This document shows, piece after piece, positions 1 to 8,406 of a stretch of DNA of 64,000 bases. This DNA is from an uncultured Chromatiaceae bacterium. Its GTDB lineage: Bacteria; Pseudomonadota; Gammaproteobacteria; Enterobacterales; Alteromonadaceae. The notes beneath the pieces were generated by a model. That model did not search any database, was not told where the DNA came from, and saw only the letters and a list, made by a program, of their open reading frames with translations. The stretch covers positions 1 through 64,000 of the forward strand of contig CALJUX010000070.1 of NCBI GenBank assembly GCA_937978655.1, in the 5' to 3' direction. Each line of letters opens with the position of its first letter. The stretch's first letter is position 1. The position numbers and the translations under genes were made by a program.

Positions 1-7
1 CAGAAAT

Positions 8-45
8 AAATAAAGCCGGGGCTTTGCGGGCCTCCGGCTTTATTT
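8..45. terminator. Bidirectional hairpin terminator
   Basis: AAATAAAGCCGG at 8-19 pairs perfectly with CCGGCTTTATTT at 34-45, with a 14-nt GC-rich loop. A/T-rich flanks on both sides give U-rich tails in either direction. It could end a plus-strand gene lying before the window as well as the minus-strand 20-codon ORF at 72-134. Confidence 0.7.
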
Positions 46-71
46 ACTCGTCCGCAACGTGGCGGCGCGAA

Positions 72-134
72 TTATTTTTTTGTCAGATAGTAGGGTAACC
101 AGCTTTGCTCTTCAGCATTGGTAAGCATGTTCAT
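72..134 (-). CDS. Putative 20-residue small protein or leader peptide
   Basis: The minus strand encodes MNMLTNAEEQSWLPYYLTKK followed by TAA. An AGGAAA ribosome-binding site lies about 8 nt before the ATG, and a strong hairpin terminator (8-45) follows the stop, so the three elements form a minimal transcription unit. An in-frame TGA just upstream means it is not the tail of a longer reading frame in this frame. There is no signal peptide or membrane segment; the aromatic, charged C-terminal half (WLPYYLTKK) matches no family I recognise. It could be a real small protein, a peptide precursor, or the remnant of a frameshifted gene. The function is unknown and the call rests only on the RBS-ORF-terminator arrangement. 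Confidence 0.4.
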   Translation of the reverse strand: MNMLTNAEEQSWLPYYLTKK

Positions 135-359
135 AACAACTTTCCTGTATCAGCATTCAATCAAGCGTTTGGTTGGGGTTGATGTGTCTGGCATCAACGT
201 TGGTAATTTAAACATATTTCGATTCGAAAGTAAAAGTGATTTTGTAATGTTACATGATGGGTTACATAAATTTTGGCAGCGAAATTTGCCACCTTTAACG
301 CAAAGCACTGGTCTGCTGGGCCGGATTTGCATAGGCTGAGGAAAAAATCAGGAGTGTAT
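135..359. promoter_or_regulatory. Divergent intergenic region rich in small repeats
   Basis: This gap separates the minus-strand 20-codon ORF from the M61 peptidase. It holds GTTGATG-N7-CATCAAC (178-198), the palindrome CAACGTTG (195-202), TTTCGA-T-TCGAAA (217-229) and a direct repeat GTTACAT 12 bp apart (249-255 and 261-267). Such sites are typical of dimeric regulator binding, but no regulator can be named. I do not see a convincing -35/-10 pair. The short ORFs here look like chance. Confidence 0.35.
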
Positions 360-2123
360 ATGCGTTATCTTGTCATGTTATGGGCATTATTGCCGTTGTG
401 GGCCTCTGCTGCTGTTGATTATCAGATCAGGATTTCTGCGCCTGATCAGCATTTGGCTGATATTCAGATCAAAATGACCGCGGCGAAAGCCGGAACTTTT
501 GAGTTGAAACTACCGGCCTGGCGCAGTGGGAAATACCAAATTCTCGATTTGGCCAATGGCGTGCGGCGTTTTGAAGCCCGCCTTGCCGATGGCCGGGTGA
601 TCCCGGTGGAGAAAACCGAAAAAAGCACCTGGCAATTGCAATTGCCGGCGCCCGGCGACATTGAGATCAGCTATCAGCTGTATGCCAATGAACTGAATCA
701 GCGCACCCGCCATATCGACGACACCCACGCTTATATCAACGCCTCGGCGTTTCTGATGTATCACGAAGCGCAGCGCAAAGACCCGGTGACTGTCAGTCTG
801 CAGGTGCCAGCGGGCTGGCGCAGTACCTCTGGCATGACCCGGACCGGCGACCACAGCTTTCAGGCCGCAGATTATGACGTGCTGGCGGACTCGCCGATTG
901 AAACCGGCATCCATCAAAGTTTCAGTTTTAAAGCGGATGGCCGTGATTATGAAGTCGTATTCTGGGGCCAGGGCAATTTCGATACGGCCCAGACCGTGAA
1001 AGACCTGGAAAAAATCGTGTTGCAGGCCGGCAGCATCTGGCAAGGGTATCCTTATCAGAACTATCTGTTTATCGTGCATGCAGCCAGCGGCGCACGCGGT
1101 GCCACTGAACACCTGAATTCAACGGTGATACAGCGCGATCGTTTCAGCTTTCGTAAACGTGAGCATTATTTAGAGTTTTTATCGACCGCAGCACACGAAC
1201 TGGTGCATACCTGGAACGTCAAAGCGTACCGGCCGGCCGAACTGGTGCCTTATGATTATCTGCAACCGAATTACAGCAAATTACTGTGGATCTCCGAAGG
1301 CTCAACCAGTTATTTCCAGAATCAGTTGCTGCTGCGGGCCGGTCTGATGACCGCTGAAGAGTTTTATGCCGACTTAGCCAAACGCTTAAAGCGCTTTGCC
1401 CATACGCCCGGGCGGGAAGTTCAGTCGGTGGCGCAAAGCAGTTTCGACAACTGGATTAGCCTTGGCGGTGATCATGCCGACAACTTTAGTGTGAATATTT
1501 ACAGCGAAGGGTATCTGGTCAGCTGGATGTTGGACCATTTCCTGTTAAGCAACAGTGGTTTAAACGCCAATTACCGGACGTTACACAACGAGTTATACCA
1601 GCGTTTTGCGAAAACTACCGCATTTACCGCCGCCGATGTGCAGCAGATTGCCAAAGCGCTGACTGGCAAGTCACTGGAAGAATTCTGGCAGCAACAAGTT
1701 GAGACCCCGCTGGAGCTGGATGCCGACACTATGCTGGCTGCGGCCGGGTTGCAGCTGATCAGGCCCAAAGCAACTGAACCCTTCAGCGGGCTGACGGTGC
1801 AGGCTGGCAAAGGCGTGGCAGAGGTCAGTAAAGTTGAACGGGGATCTCCGGGCTGGCAAGCCGGATTTTCGGTGGGGGATCAGATCATAGCTGTCGATGG
1901 TCTGCAACTTCAGACAGAGCTTGCGGAACGGCTGAAAGATTTCCCGGCCAATACAGCCCTGAAAGTGACGTTGTTTCGGGATGGCCGTTTGCTGGAACGC
2001 CAGCTGACACCACAAACCGAGCCCGCGGGGAACTGGCAGATCAAGCCGGTTAGTAAAGCCAGCAAACAGCAAAAATCCTATTATCGGGCCTGGCTGGGGA
2101 CTGAATTACCTGCGGCCAAGTAA
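360..2123 (+). CDS. M61 family metallopeptidase with PDZ domain (glycyl aminopeptidase-like)
   Basis: 587 aa. The start at 360 was chosen because AGGAG lies just upstream and the N-terminus (MRYLVMLWALLPLWASAA) is a good Sec signal peptide; an in-frame ATG at 273 would bury it. The order is signal peptide, N-terminal beta domain, then a thermolysin-like catalytic domain with HELVH at about residues 279-283 and the downstream glutamate in WISEG (about 313) as third zinc ligand. A C-terminal PDZ domain (about 480-560) contains GSPGWQAGFSVGDQIIAVDG. M61 enzymes are periplasmic zinc peptidases that remove N-terminal glycine or alanine from peptides. The gene is monocistronic and ends at a hairpin terminator shared with queF. 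Confidence 0.88.
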   Translation: MRYLVMLWALLPLWASAAVDYQIRISAPDQHLADIQIKMTAAKAGTFELKLPAWRSGKYQILDLANGVRRFEARLADGRVIPVEKTEKSTWQLQLPAPGDIEISYQLYANELNQRTRHIDDTHAYINASAFLMYHEAQRKDPVTVSLQVPAGWRSTSGMTRTGDHSFQAADYDVLADSPIETGIHQSFSFKADGRDYEVVFWGQGNFDTAQTVKDLEKIVLQAGSIWQGYPYQNYLFIVHAASGARGATEHLNSTVIQRDRFSFRKREHYLEFLSTAAHELVHTWNVKAYRPAELVPYDYLQPNYSKLLWISEGSTSYFQNQLLLRAGLMTAEEFYADLAKRLKRFAHTPGREVQSVAQSSFDNWISLGGDHADNFSVNIYSEGYLVSWMLDHFLLSNSGLNANYRTLHNELYQRFAKTTAFTAADVQQIAKALTGKSLEEFWQQQVETPLELDADTMLAAAGLQLIRPKATEPFSGLTVQAGKGVAEVSKVERGSPGWQAGFSVGDQIIAVDGLQLQTELAERLKDFPANTALKVTLFRDGRLLERQLTPQTEPAGNWQIKPVSKASKQQKSYYRAWLGTELPAAK

Positions 2124-2140
2124 CCTGTTGATTTAAAATT

Positions 2141-2165
2141 AAAAAGCCCGCACAGCGGGCTTTTT
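2141..2165. terminator. Bidirectional intrinsic terminator between M61 peptidase and queF
   Basis: AAAAAGCCCGC-ACA-GCGGGCTTTTT is a perfect 11-bp stem with a 3-nt loop and T-tracts in both orientations. It serves the two convergent genes. Confidence 0.9.
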
Positions 2166-2181
2166 GGATCTAATAGCTGAA

Positions 2182-3027
2182 TTATTGCCGGGTCAGGCGG
2201 ATATTCGGCGGTGTGTACGGGATATTCGAACGCAGCGGGTTGATATCCAGGCCGCCACGGCGGGTGTAACAGGCGTACACCGCCAAAAACTCCGGCGCGG
2301 CCAGGCGCCAGATATCGGTATAAATCCGTTCGACACACTGTTCGTGAAATTCATTATGCTGCCGAAAACTAATCAGATATTTCAGCAGACTTTCGTGTGA
2401 CAGCGCTTTGCCTTTGTAATGAATGAACACGCTGGCCCAGTCGGGTTGTGAGGTGATCAGACAATTGGATTTCAGCAGATGCGAATGCAGTTTTTCCTCG
2501 ACAACCCCGGCTGCGCCGGTCAGTTGCAGCAAGTTGCCGTCATAGTGGTAGTGGTCGATATCGATGTCCAGATCGTCAATACAGCGCCCTGGGATCCAGG
2601 TTGGCTGGAACGCGACCAGTTCGTTGACATGATGAATGGTTACTTCAACCGGTTTGCCGGCACAGGCGGATAAATCCTGTTGCATGGTCTGATAGACCTG
2701 GCTGATGTCACGAAAACGGGTTTGATTAAAACTGTTCAGATACAACTTAAATGACTTGGATTCAATTAGGTTCACGGAATCAAACGGCACCACCACTGTC
2801 AGCAGCGCGACCATAGGTTTGCCTTTGCTGTTCAGCCAGGACAGTTCATAGCCGTGCCAGATATCATGTCCGACAAAAGGTAATTCCATGTCTGATAACA
2901 GACCAATCGCATCACGCGCCAGCTGGCGTGGCACGCCTTGCAGCAGACTGGCGTCATACTGGTCTGCATAGGCGGTGACTTTCCCAAGGCTCAGGTGGGC
3001 GAGGGCGGCTTCAGTTTGTTTTGTCAT
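2182..3027 (-). CDS. queF: NADPH-dependent 7-cyano-7-deazaguanine reductase QueF
   Basis: 281 aa, the long tandem-fold form found in enterics (E. coli 282 aa). It reduces the nitrile preQ0 to the amine preQ1 with two NADPH in cytosolic queuosine biosynthesis. The family substrate-binding motif is visible as [17 protein letters not shown] (about residues 89-105). The catalytic cysteine is C189 in [12 protein letters not shown], with the conserved aspartate at 196, and the C-terminal [14 protein letters not shown] segment is typical. It is divergent from syd across a 71-bp gap, the same neighbour pair as in E. coli. It starts at an ATG directly followed by a typical N-terminus. Confidence 0.96.
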   Translation of the reverse strand: MTKQTEAALAHLSLGKVTAYADQYDASLLQGVPRQLARDAIGLLSDMELPFVGHDIWHGYELSWLNSKGKPMVALLTVVVPFDSVNLIESKSFKLYLNSFNQTRFRDISQVYQTMQQDLSACAGKPVEVTIHHVNELVAFQPTWIPGRCIDDLDIDIDHYHYDGNLLQLTGAAGVVEEKLHSHLLKSNCLITSQPDWASVFIHYKGKALSHESLLKYLISFRQHNEFHEQCVERIYTDIWRLAAPEFLAVYACYTRRGGLDINPLRSNIPYTPPNIRLTRQ

Positions 3028-3098
3028 GGCTTATCCGAAAAGCATAAAATAGATGAAAGGGACAACAGTGCCCAGTTTATCACAGGAAGCGAATACCG

Positions 3099-3638
3099 AT
3101 GTCTGAGTTACAACAGCAACTGCTGCAACTGGCAACACAAGCCCGGCAACAGGCCGAACAACGGGGTGAGTGCTGGCGCGCTTTTGCCGACCCGGCTGAA
3201 CTCTCGCCTGCACAATATGGCGACGTCAACGACGGGCAAGTGGCCTGGTGGCCGGTAGCACAAACTGATGCACTGGATTTTTCCGGGCTGGAGCAAGGGC
3301 TTAATCTGACACTGCATCCGTCGGTCCAAGCCTTTTACGCAACTTTATGGGGGGCAGATCTGCCGGTTCGTCATCCGCGTGGTGCGGCGGGGTTATTGCT
3401 GCTGTGGCATCCGGGCGATTTTATCCGGTTGCAGCAGAATCTGATTGGTCATGTGTTGATGAAAAGACGGCTGAAGCAGCGCGAGACGCTGTTTTTCGCG
3501 GTCACCGATGAAGAAGATACGATGTTGTCGGTACTCAACAGCAGCGGTGAAGTTTATCTGGAACATACCGGTCAGGAAGTCAGTCAGTTGCTGGCACCGG
3601 ATCTGCTGAGTTTTTTACGTGCGCTGGTACCGGCTTGA
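3099..3638 (+). CDS. syd: SecY-interacting protein Syd
   Basis: 179 aa (E. coli 181 aa). Syd is a small cytosolic, peripherally membrane-bound protein that binds SecY and is thought to check the integrity of the SecYEG translocon. Family signatures seen are the central QNLIGHVLMKRRLKQRETLFFA block (aligning with [23 protein letters not shown] in E. coli), the following acidic stretch, and SGEVYLE near the C-terminus. There is no signal peptide or membrane segment. It is divergent from queF and converges on the DUF2310 gene with only six bases between stop codons. Identity is by resemblance to E. coli Syd and by gene order. Confidence 0.9.
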   Translation: MSELQQQLLQLATQARQQAEQRGECWRAFADPAELSPAQYGDVNDGQVAWWPVAQTDALDFSGLEQGLNLTLHPSVQAFYATLWGADLPVRHPRGAAGLLLLWHPGDFIRLQQNLIGHVLMKRRLKQRETLFFAVTDEEDTMLSVLNSSGEVYLEHTGQEVSQLLAPDLLSFLRALVPA

Positions 3639-3644
3639 GCCGGT

Positions 3645-4415
3645 TCAGCCCTGACATTGCCAGGCAATATTACTGACCAGCAAACAGCGGTCACAGCGAA
3701 AATCAAACAAATCATGCCAGGGCTCTGCTTGCAGCCAAGGCCCGCCACAAGCCGGACAACAACGGCTGGTTTCGCTGGCGCAATCGCTGCTGCTGCCGCG
3801 GTACAACGCATAATACACCGGCTTGCCGGTGTGGCGCTGCAGCTGCCTCGCCAAACGCCTGCCCTGAGTATTTAACTGACTGCGAAGGCTTTGCAACGCC
3901 CGTTCGGCCGGCTTTAATAACAGACTATGTTGTTGCATCTGAATTTCATCCAGCGCCTGATATTGCAGTTGCCAGCGAATTAACTCCTCCAGACCCGTGC
4001 GGATGCCAAGACGATATAACGGTACCGGCGCAAAATGTTCGGCACAGTACAGCACTGAATTGGTCTGGGCAAAGCGGCAATACAGGATATAACTGGCTGG
4101 TGCATCACATGGATCTGTGTGATTCGACATCAGATCCACCCCGAGGATCTGCACTTTCGGGTACGACAGCCCGGCGTGCTGCAATGCCTGCAGCGCCTGC
4201 TGGCCACTGTCGCTGTGAAAGGCGTGTTGCAGGGAATCCGGTGCTGGCACCACAATCCGGCTGACAAACTGCTCTTGCTGCAACGCCGTCGGGAATTCGC
4301 GGCCAAGGATCTGACCCTGAAATATCAAGGCTTCCAGGTATTGGCGAATAGCTGCTTCGGCTGCAGCGTAGCTGGTATCACCGATAATGCGAAATTGCAG
4401 TTCTGCGGCGTACAT
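3645..4415 (-). CDS. DUF2310 family Zn-ribbon-containing protein
   Basis: 256 aa. The C-terminus holds a zinc ribbon with two CxxC knuckles: CCPACGG at about residues 220-226 and RCDRC at about 241-245. The N-terminal two thirds is a mixed alpha/beta domain with no recognisable enzyme motif. Proteins of this layout are annotated as DUF2310 in Shewanella, Vibrio and relatives; the function is not known to me. Its ATG overlaps the last base of the stop codon of the upstream 104-aa gene (TGATG), so the two are very likely co-transcribed and translationally coupled. Confidence 0.7.
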   Translation of the reverse strand: MYAAELQFRIIGDTSYAAAEAAIRQYLEALIFQGQILGREFPTALQQEQFVSRIVVPAPDSLQHAFHSDSGQQALQALQHAGLSYPKVQILGVDLMSNHTDPCDAPASYILYCRFAQTNSVLYCAEHFAPVPLYRLGIRTGLEELIRWQLQYQALDEIQMQQHSLLLKPAERALQSLRSQLNTQGRRLARQLQRHTGKPVYYALYRGSSSDCASETSRCCPACGGPWLQAEPWHDLFDFRCDRCLLVSNIAWQCQG

Positions 4416-4729
4416 CAGGTTTTTTCCTGTAATAACTGCAAGATAAGGTCAAGTTTTGCTTCGATACGGGCCAGATCCTGCTGTAACTGAATCGCGCTGC
4501 TGCTGTCCAGGCCGCTTGCGTTATCTGTGGTTGCTGCCGTAACAGCCAGCGCTTCAGGCGTTACTGACAAAGGCCCGCCTTGGGCGCGCCAGCTTTGATA
4601 AGCGCTGAACAACTCGGCCGGGTTAATGCCTCCGCCTAAACGGGCCCGCACCAGTGCCAGACTCGGGGTTTTACCTTCCCGCTGCAGCGCACTGGCAATC
4701 ACACCGATGCGGTTTTGTAATGTATTCAT
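4415..4729 (-). CDS. Hypothetical protein with KfrA-like N-terminal helix-turn-helix
   Basis: 104 aa. The first 50 residues (pattern RIGVIASALQREGKTPSLALVRARLGG...) resemble the N-terminal DNA-binding segment of KfrA-like proteins: a helix, a GxxPSLxxVRxxLGGG turn, then a second helix. The last 25 residues (QLQQDLARIEAKLDLILQLLQEK) form a short heptad coiled coil, suggesting a dimer. It is the first gene of a two-gene minus-strand operon with the DUF2310 zinc-ribbon gene. DNA binding is inferred from the pattern only; no function is known. Confidence 0.55.
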   Translation of the reverse strand: MNTLQNRIGVIASALQREGKTPSLALVRARLGGGINPAELFSAYQSWRAQGGPLSVTPEALAVTAATTDNASGLDSSSAIQLQQDLARIEAKLDLILQLLQEKT

Positions 4730-4904
4730 CAGATTCGCAACATTGGCTAAATATTGGTTTAATTTACCACTTCTACTGAGTTAAGTGCGAGTGCGTTAGT
4801 TTAACTTGTTGAAATTTAATGTTTTAATAGTTGGCATCAGGCTTGCTGTGCCAGTCAGTCAATTCAGTCTGCGAATTGTGTATTCAGAAAATAAGGAAAA
4901 ACAT

Positions 4905-5276
4905 ATGCACGCATTTTTTAAATTAGTCGCCGCAGTTGCAGTGATCAGCAGTTTGTCCGGGTGTGTCGTTGCGGTGGGGCATGATGATTTCGACGATGAC
5001 GATGATGGCAACAATTGGAAAAAAACTCAGCAGTACAATCAGAATTACGTCAGCGGTCTGAAAATGGGCACTGACATTGGTGCAGTGCGGCAGAATCTGG
5101 GCGTTCCTGCTTTCAGTGAGTCATTTAACAAACAAGGCGAAACCGTTGACGTGTTGTTTTACCGCACACACCACAGCCACAGTGATGGCATGACCAGCAA
5201 AGATGAATGTACCGCATTGATTTTTAAGCGTGGAGTCTTAGTGGGTTGGGGCGACAAAGCGTATCAGAATCTCTAA
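4905..5276 (+). CDS. DUF3192 family lipoprotein
   Basis: 123 aa. The start at 4905 has AAGGAAAA 4 nt upstream and gives MHAFFKLVAAVAVISSLSGC, a clean lipoprotein signal with a lipobox ending at C20. An upstream in-frame start at 4806 is less likely. A very acidic linker (DDFDDDDD) follows, then a small domain with GTDIGAVRQNLGVPAFSES, which resembles the BamE/SmpA fold (GMxxxxVxxxLGxP). DUF3192 lipoproteins occur through Shewanella, Vibrio and relatives and have no known role. Position +2 after the cysteine is Val, so outer-membrane sorting by the Lol system is expected. It is monocistronic with its own terminator. Confidence 0.75.
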   Translation: MHAFFKLVAAVAVISSLSGCVVAVGHDDFDDDDDGNNWKKTQQYNQNYVSGLKMGTDIGAVRQNLGVPAFSESFNKQGETVDVLFYRTHHSHSDGMTSKDECTALIFKRGVLVGWGDKAYQNL

Positions 5277-5291
5277 TCGCCGCCTTCACAG

Positions 5292-5321
5292 AAAACCGCT
5301 GGTGTCCCCGGCGGTTTTTTT
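5292..5321 (+). terminator. Intrinsic terminator after DUF3192 lipoprotein
   Basis: AAAACCGCTGG pairs with CCGGCGGTTTT (one G-T wobble) around a short loop, followed by a run of T. Confidence 0.85.
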
Positions 5322-5448
5322 GTGCGCTAAGTAACAGAAGTTGTGCACCCGCCGTCAGGCGGGAGTGATGCCCCGGTCGCGCTTTGTCAGACTTGCAGTT
5401 CCGCTTCGCCCTGCTATCGTCAGTGGAACTATAAAAAAGGGGCGTGGT

Positions 5449-6099
5449 ATGAACCAGATAACAGCGCTGGATTTTTCCAAATGTCGTATCGAACAACTCA
5501 ATGCCGAACAACTCCGTCAGGCCAGTTCCATTCTGTACAGTGCTTATCATGATGATCCATTGTTTATGCAGATTTTTCAGGCCGACAAGTCTGACTATGA
5601 ATCCCGGCTGCGGGCGGCAATTCGTGAAGAAATCGCTAATTTCTGGGATCAACAACAACCTGTCTTAGGGCTGTTTTACGAAGAGCAGTTGTTGGGTGTG
5701 GCTTGCCTGACACAGCCGGATGCCGGTTTTCAGGGCGAAAGGTTATGGCACTGGCGTCTGAAAATGTTACTGACCGCTGGTTTTCTCTCGGCAAAACAAA
5801 TGCTGGAAAAGGAGCGCAAAGTGCATCAGGCCATGCCGGCAACGTCTTATCACATGCTGGCATTTATTGCGCGTAATCCCGCTTACCATCATACGGATGC
5901 GATGAGTCATTTTTTACTGGCGATTGATCACTGGGTTGACCAGCATGCTGCGTCGGAGGGCGTGGGAGTTTTTGTCACGCTGGATAAATACCTGCAGTTT
6001 TTCCGGCAGGATCATTATGAGGTCGTGGGACAACTTGACTTTCAACAGGTCAGCGGTAAATTGCTGTTCAGAAGACGGCAACAGTTGCAGGAGTCCTGA
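5449..6099 (+). CDS. GNAT-family N-acetyltransferase-like protein
   Basis: 216 aa from the ATG at 5449, which is preceded by AAAAAAGGGG. The residues before this ATG in the longer open frame do not look conserved. The fold pattern is GNAT-like: an N-terminal strand-helix with SSILYSAYHDDPLF, a central helical insertion, a beta strand MLAFIARNPAYHHTDAMSHFL where an acetyl-CoA loop would be expected, and a C-terminal GVFVTLDKYLQFFRQDHYEVVGQ segment. The usual Q/RxxGxG/A loop is not clear, so activity and substrate are uncertain. Its stop overlaps the start of the DUF962 gene by one base, indicating co-translation. Confidence 0.6.
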   Translation: MNQITALDFSKCRIEQLNAEQLRQASSILYSAYHDDPLFMQIFQADKSDYESRLRAAIREEIANFWDQQQPVLGLFYEEQLLGVACLTQPDAGFQGERLWHWRLKMLLTAGFLSAKQMLEKERKVHQAMPATSYHMLAFIARNPAYHHTDAMSHFLLAIDHWVDQHAASEGVGVFVTLDKYLQFFRQDHYEVVGQLDFQQVSGKLLFRRRQQLQES

Positions 6100-6437
6100 T
6101 GGCCACGTCAGAGTTTCGCAGTTTCACCGAGTTTTATCCTTATTATCTGCGTGAACACCAACATCCATGGTGCCGGGCCTTGCATTATTGTGGCAGCACG
6201 GCGGTACTGGCTATTTTGGGTTATGCGCTGTTTTGGGCACAGTGGCAGTTATGCTGGCTGATGCCACTGGCCGGTTACGGTTTTGCCTGGGTTGGGCATT
6301 TTTTAGTAGAGCATAATAAACCGGCGACTTTTCGTTATCCGTTTTACAGCCTGCTTGGCGATTGGGTGATGTATGCTGATTTCTTGACAGGTCGGCTTGA
6401 TGCCCGTTTACCGGCGTCAGATCCGAAACGGCGGTAA
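6099..6437 (+). CDS. DUF962 / Mpo1-like membrane protein
   Basis: 112 aa. It shows the DUF962 signature: an N-terminal FYPYYLREHQHPWCRALHY with conserved histidines, two hydrophobic segments (about 31-47 and 50-64), then VGHFLVEHNKPATFRYPF and SLLGDWVMY. The yeast relative Mpo1 (YGL010w) is an Fe-dependent 2-hydroxy fatty acid dioxygenase; the conserved histidines fit metal binding, but the bacterial substrate is unknown. Translation is coupled to the preceding GNAT-like gene. The 3' end overlaps the convergent DUF3301 gene by 21 bp. Confidence 0.8.
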   Translation: MATSEFRSFTEFYPYYLREHQHPWCRALHYCGSTAVLAILGYALFWAQWQLCWLMPLAGYGFAWVGHFLVEHNKPATFRYPFYSLLGDWVMYADFLTGRLDARLPASDPKRR

Positions 6438-6713
6438 GACAAAATCGGCCAGTCGCAGCCCTTTTAGCCACAGTTCTGCCTGATAGCGGCTTTCACCGTC
6501 GCCGCTGAAATCAACCAGATATAAAGTACTGAAGCCGGAATGACGGGGACGTTTTACCCAGCGGTGTCCGTCCCGGGCGCAGTCCAGATATTGTACTTGC
6601 TGCTGCTGACACAGCTGTCTGGCCAGTGCAATCGCACGTTCATCCTGCCGGCGTTGTAATAAAAACAGGTAAGCGACCAGCATCAGCGCCAGTAATACCG
6701 CAATTGAACTCAT
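6417..6713 (-). CDS. DUF3301 family small membrane-anchored protein
   Basis: 98 aa. One N-terminal membrane helix (MSSIAVLLALMLVAYLFLL) is followed at once by a basic/polar stretch QRRQDERAIALARQLCQQQQVQYLDCA and a small soluble beta-rich domain. This layout and the C-x(10)-C spacing match DUF3301 proteins of gammaproteobacteria, whose function is unknown. The ribosome-binding site AGGAACC sits just before the ATG. The 3' end runs 21 bp into the opposing DUF962 gene, so the two mRNAs would be complementary there. Confidence 0.65.
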   Translation of the reverse strand: MSSIAVLLALMLVAYLFLLQRRQDERAIALARQLCQQQQVQYLDCARDGHRWVKRPRHSGFSTLYLVDFSGDGESRYQAELWLKGLRLADFVLPPFRI

Positions 6714-6768
6714 AAAGGTTCCTCCCTGCAGCGATCATGTGGTGGCTTGCGTTCAAAAGCAAGGCCTG

Positions 6769-6777
6769 TGCTAAAAT
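6769..6777 (+). promoter_or_regulatory. Candidate extended -10 promoter for yqcC-truC
   Basis: TGCTAAAAT is an extended -10 element (TGn then a TATAAT-like hexamer) 28 nt before the yqcC start. No good -35 is seen at 17 bp, as is common for extended -10 promoters. Confidence 0.4.
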
Positions 6778-6805
6778 CGGCTTTTTTTGCCAACGGATAT
6801 TCTGC

Positions 6806-7150
6806 ATGGATCACCAACAAGCGCGGGACCTGCTGCTGGACATAGAATTGCAGTTGCGGACACTGGCGTTGTGGAGTCATACCCCGCCGCCCGCAACGGC
6901 GTTCGCCAGCCAGGCGCCATTTTGTTGCGACAGCATGCCTTTTGCGCAGTGGTTGCAGTTTGTATTTTTGCCGCGCATGCGGGCGCTGATCGACGGCGGT
7001 TCGCCGCTGCCGACACAAATCAGTGTGTGTCCGATGGCGGAAGAGGCATTTGCCCCCTATGACGCTGCGGCGTTGGTCTTGATTAACCGTATTGCGGATC
7101 TGGATGAGTTACTCAGTGGTAAACGAGCACAAAGTGTCGCAAGACGTTGA
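6806..7150 (+). CDS. yqcC: YqcC family protein
   Basis: 114 aa from the ATG at 6806, giving MDHQQARDLLLDIELQLRTLALW, the typical YqcC start. The family pattern continues with CCDSMPFAQWLQFVFLPRMRALIDGGSPLP and a C-terminal helix. YqcC is a small helical cytosolic protein of unknown function that sits directly upstream of truC in E. coli, the same order as here. The genes overlap by up to 17 bp depending on the truC start, so coupling is likely. Longer in-frame starts (6737) lack conserved sequence. Confidence 0.85.
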   Translation: MDHQQARDLLLDIELQLRTLALWSHTPPPATAFASQAPFCCDSMPFAQWLQFVFLPRMRALIDGGSPLPTQISVCPMAEEAFAPYDAAALVLINRIADLDELLSGKRAQSVARR

Positions 7151-7946
7151 AACAAAACGTCCTTTAGAGATCCTGTATCAGGATCAGTGGCTGGTCGCAG
7201 TGAACAAACCGGCCGGGATGTTGGTGCATCGCTCGTTTCTGGATAAGTATGAAACCGAGTTTGTGCTGCAGCGGCTGCGTGATCAAACAGGTCAGCATGT
7301 ATTTCCGCTGCACCGGCTGGACCGGCCGACATCCGGCGTATTGTTATTTGCCTTCTCCGCTGAGGTTGCCCGGCTGATGGGTGAGCAACAGCAGCATTGG
7401 CAAAAAACCTATCTGGCGGTAGTGCGTGGGCACCTGAAGCAGGCATTTGTGCTTGATTATCCGTTAAAAGAACAACATGACGCTATCGCGGATAAGTACG
7501 CCCGGCCAGACAAAGCGGCGCAACAAGCCCAAACTGCGTTCTGGCCACTGGCCCACACCGAGCAGCCATATGCGGTGGGGCGATATGCCACCGCGCGCTA
7601 TAGCCTGCTGGCTTTACAACCACTGACGGGGCGTAAACATCAGCTGCGCCGGCATTGTGAACATCTGTTTCATCCGATCATCGGTGACACCACGCATGGT
7701 GATGGCAAGCATAATCGTTTGTTCAGGGAGCAATTTGGCAGCCAGCGCCTGCTATTACATGCATTTGGCCTGACTTTTTTGCATCCATACCGTCAGGAGC
7801 CGATCCGGATCACGGCCCCTTTAGCTGACTCAGATCCATTGTTGCTATTCTGGCGAAACACCTGGCCGGAAATTCAGCAACAACTACAAAATTTGCAGCC
7901 GAAAATTGCCCAATTACCACTGCGGCTGGACCATCAGGCCTGCTAA
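7134..7946 (+). CDS. truC: tRNA pseudouridine(65) synthase TruC
   Basis: About 270 aa. It isomerises U65 in tRNA-Ile1 and tRNA-Asp. RluA-type motifs are plain: LDRPTSGVLL with the catalytic aspartate in HRLDRPTSG, PLTGRKHQLRRH, and HPIIGDTTHGDGKHNR. The start is uncertain: GTG at 7134 places the protein a few residues before LEILYQDQWLVAVNKP, as in E. coli, but ATG at 7104 or 7092 is also possible. It overlaps the 3' end of yqcC, mirroring the E. coli yqcC-truC order. A GGCCAG-TTT-CTGGCC hairpin without a T-tract lies 28 bp after the stop. Confidence 0.9.
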   Translation: MSQDVETKRPLEILYQDQWLVAVNKPAGMLVHRSFLDKYETEFVLQRLRDQTGQHVFPLHRLDRPTSGVLLFAFSAEVARLMGEQQQHWQKTYLAVVRGHLKQAFVLDYPLKEQHDAIADKYARPDKAAQQAQTAFWPLAHTEQPYAVGRYATARYSLLALQPLTGRKHQLRRHCEHLFHPIIGDTTHGDGKHNRLFREQFGSQRLLLHAFGLTFLHPYRQEPIRITAPLADSDPLLLFWRNTWPEIQQQLQNLQPKIAQLPLRLDHQAC

Positions 7947-8406
7947 GTGCCTCCGTGTCAGTTTTTGATGGTCTGGCCAGTTTCTGGCCCACCTTCGAAC
8001 AGTTCAATCGATATATCGCAAAAAATTGTTAATTTGTCGCAAGCTCGTCGAGTTAGCGATGTTAATTTAAAATAAATTAATACAAAAAATATTATGACGT
8101 AATGCGTTGGCTATGCGTTGTGTTTGTGTCGGTGGTTTATTTTTAAATTTATTAAAAACAGCATCTTATCGTCTTTGTTTGCACGGTTGTCGCAGCCGGT
8201 GGTTTTCTTGTCTGATTGGGGATTCGCATTATTTTTGTAACAAACAATGACCATGAGGCAGATTTTGCTCCGATTCTGTGGTTTTTCCCTTCTGCTTGTA
8301 CCTGATTTGGCTATTTTCGTCAGTGTACAGCAATGGTTTTTTCGTGGTAATACTAGACGAGGAACGGAAAGTTCCTGAATAACAACAAATTGGAGAATAA
8401 GAAAGA
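7947..8406 (+). promoter_or_regulatory. 460-bp AT-rich region upstream of Oar-like TonB receptor
   Basis: There is no convincing gene; minus-strand ORFs here have no conserved features and run into the receptor's signal peptide. Visible elements are a hairpin (7975-7989), a very AT-rich tract near 8055-8095, a direct repeat ATGCGTTG at 8102-8109 and 8113-8120 (11 bp apart, one helical turn), and an extended -10 TGGTAATAC at 8345-8353 that would start transcription near 8360. A GGAG ribosome-binding site at 8391 precedes the receptor ATG. Confidence 0.45.

Noticed and set aside
118..339. 73-aa plus-strand ORF before the M61 peptidase
   Set aside because: No ribosome-binding site or family likeness; it crosses the palindrome-rich regulatory region.
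510..1112. 200-aa minus-strand ORF inside the M61 peptidase
   Set aside because: It is antisense to a clear catalytic-domain gene and its composition follows the sense codons.
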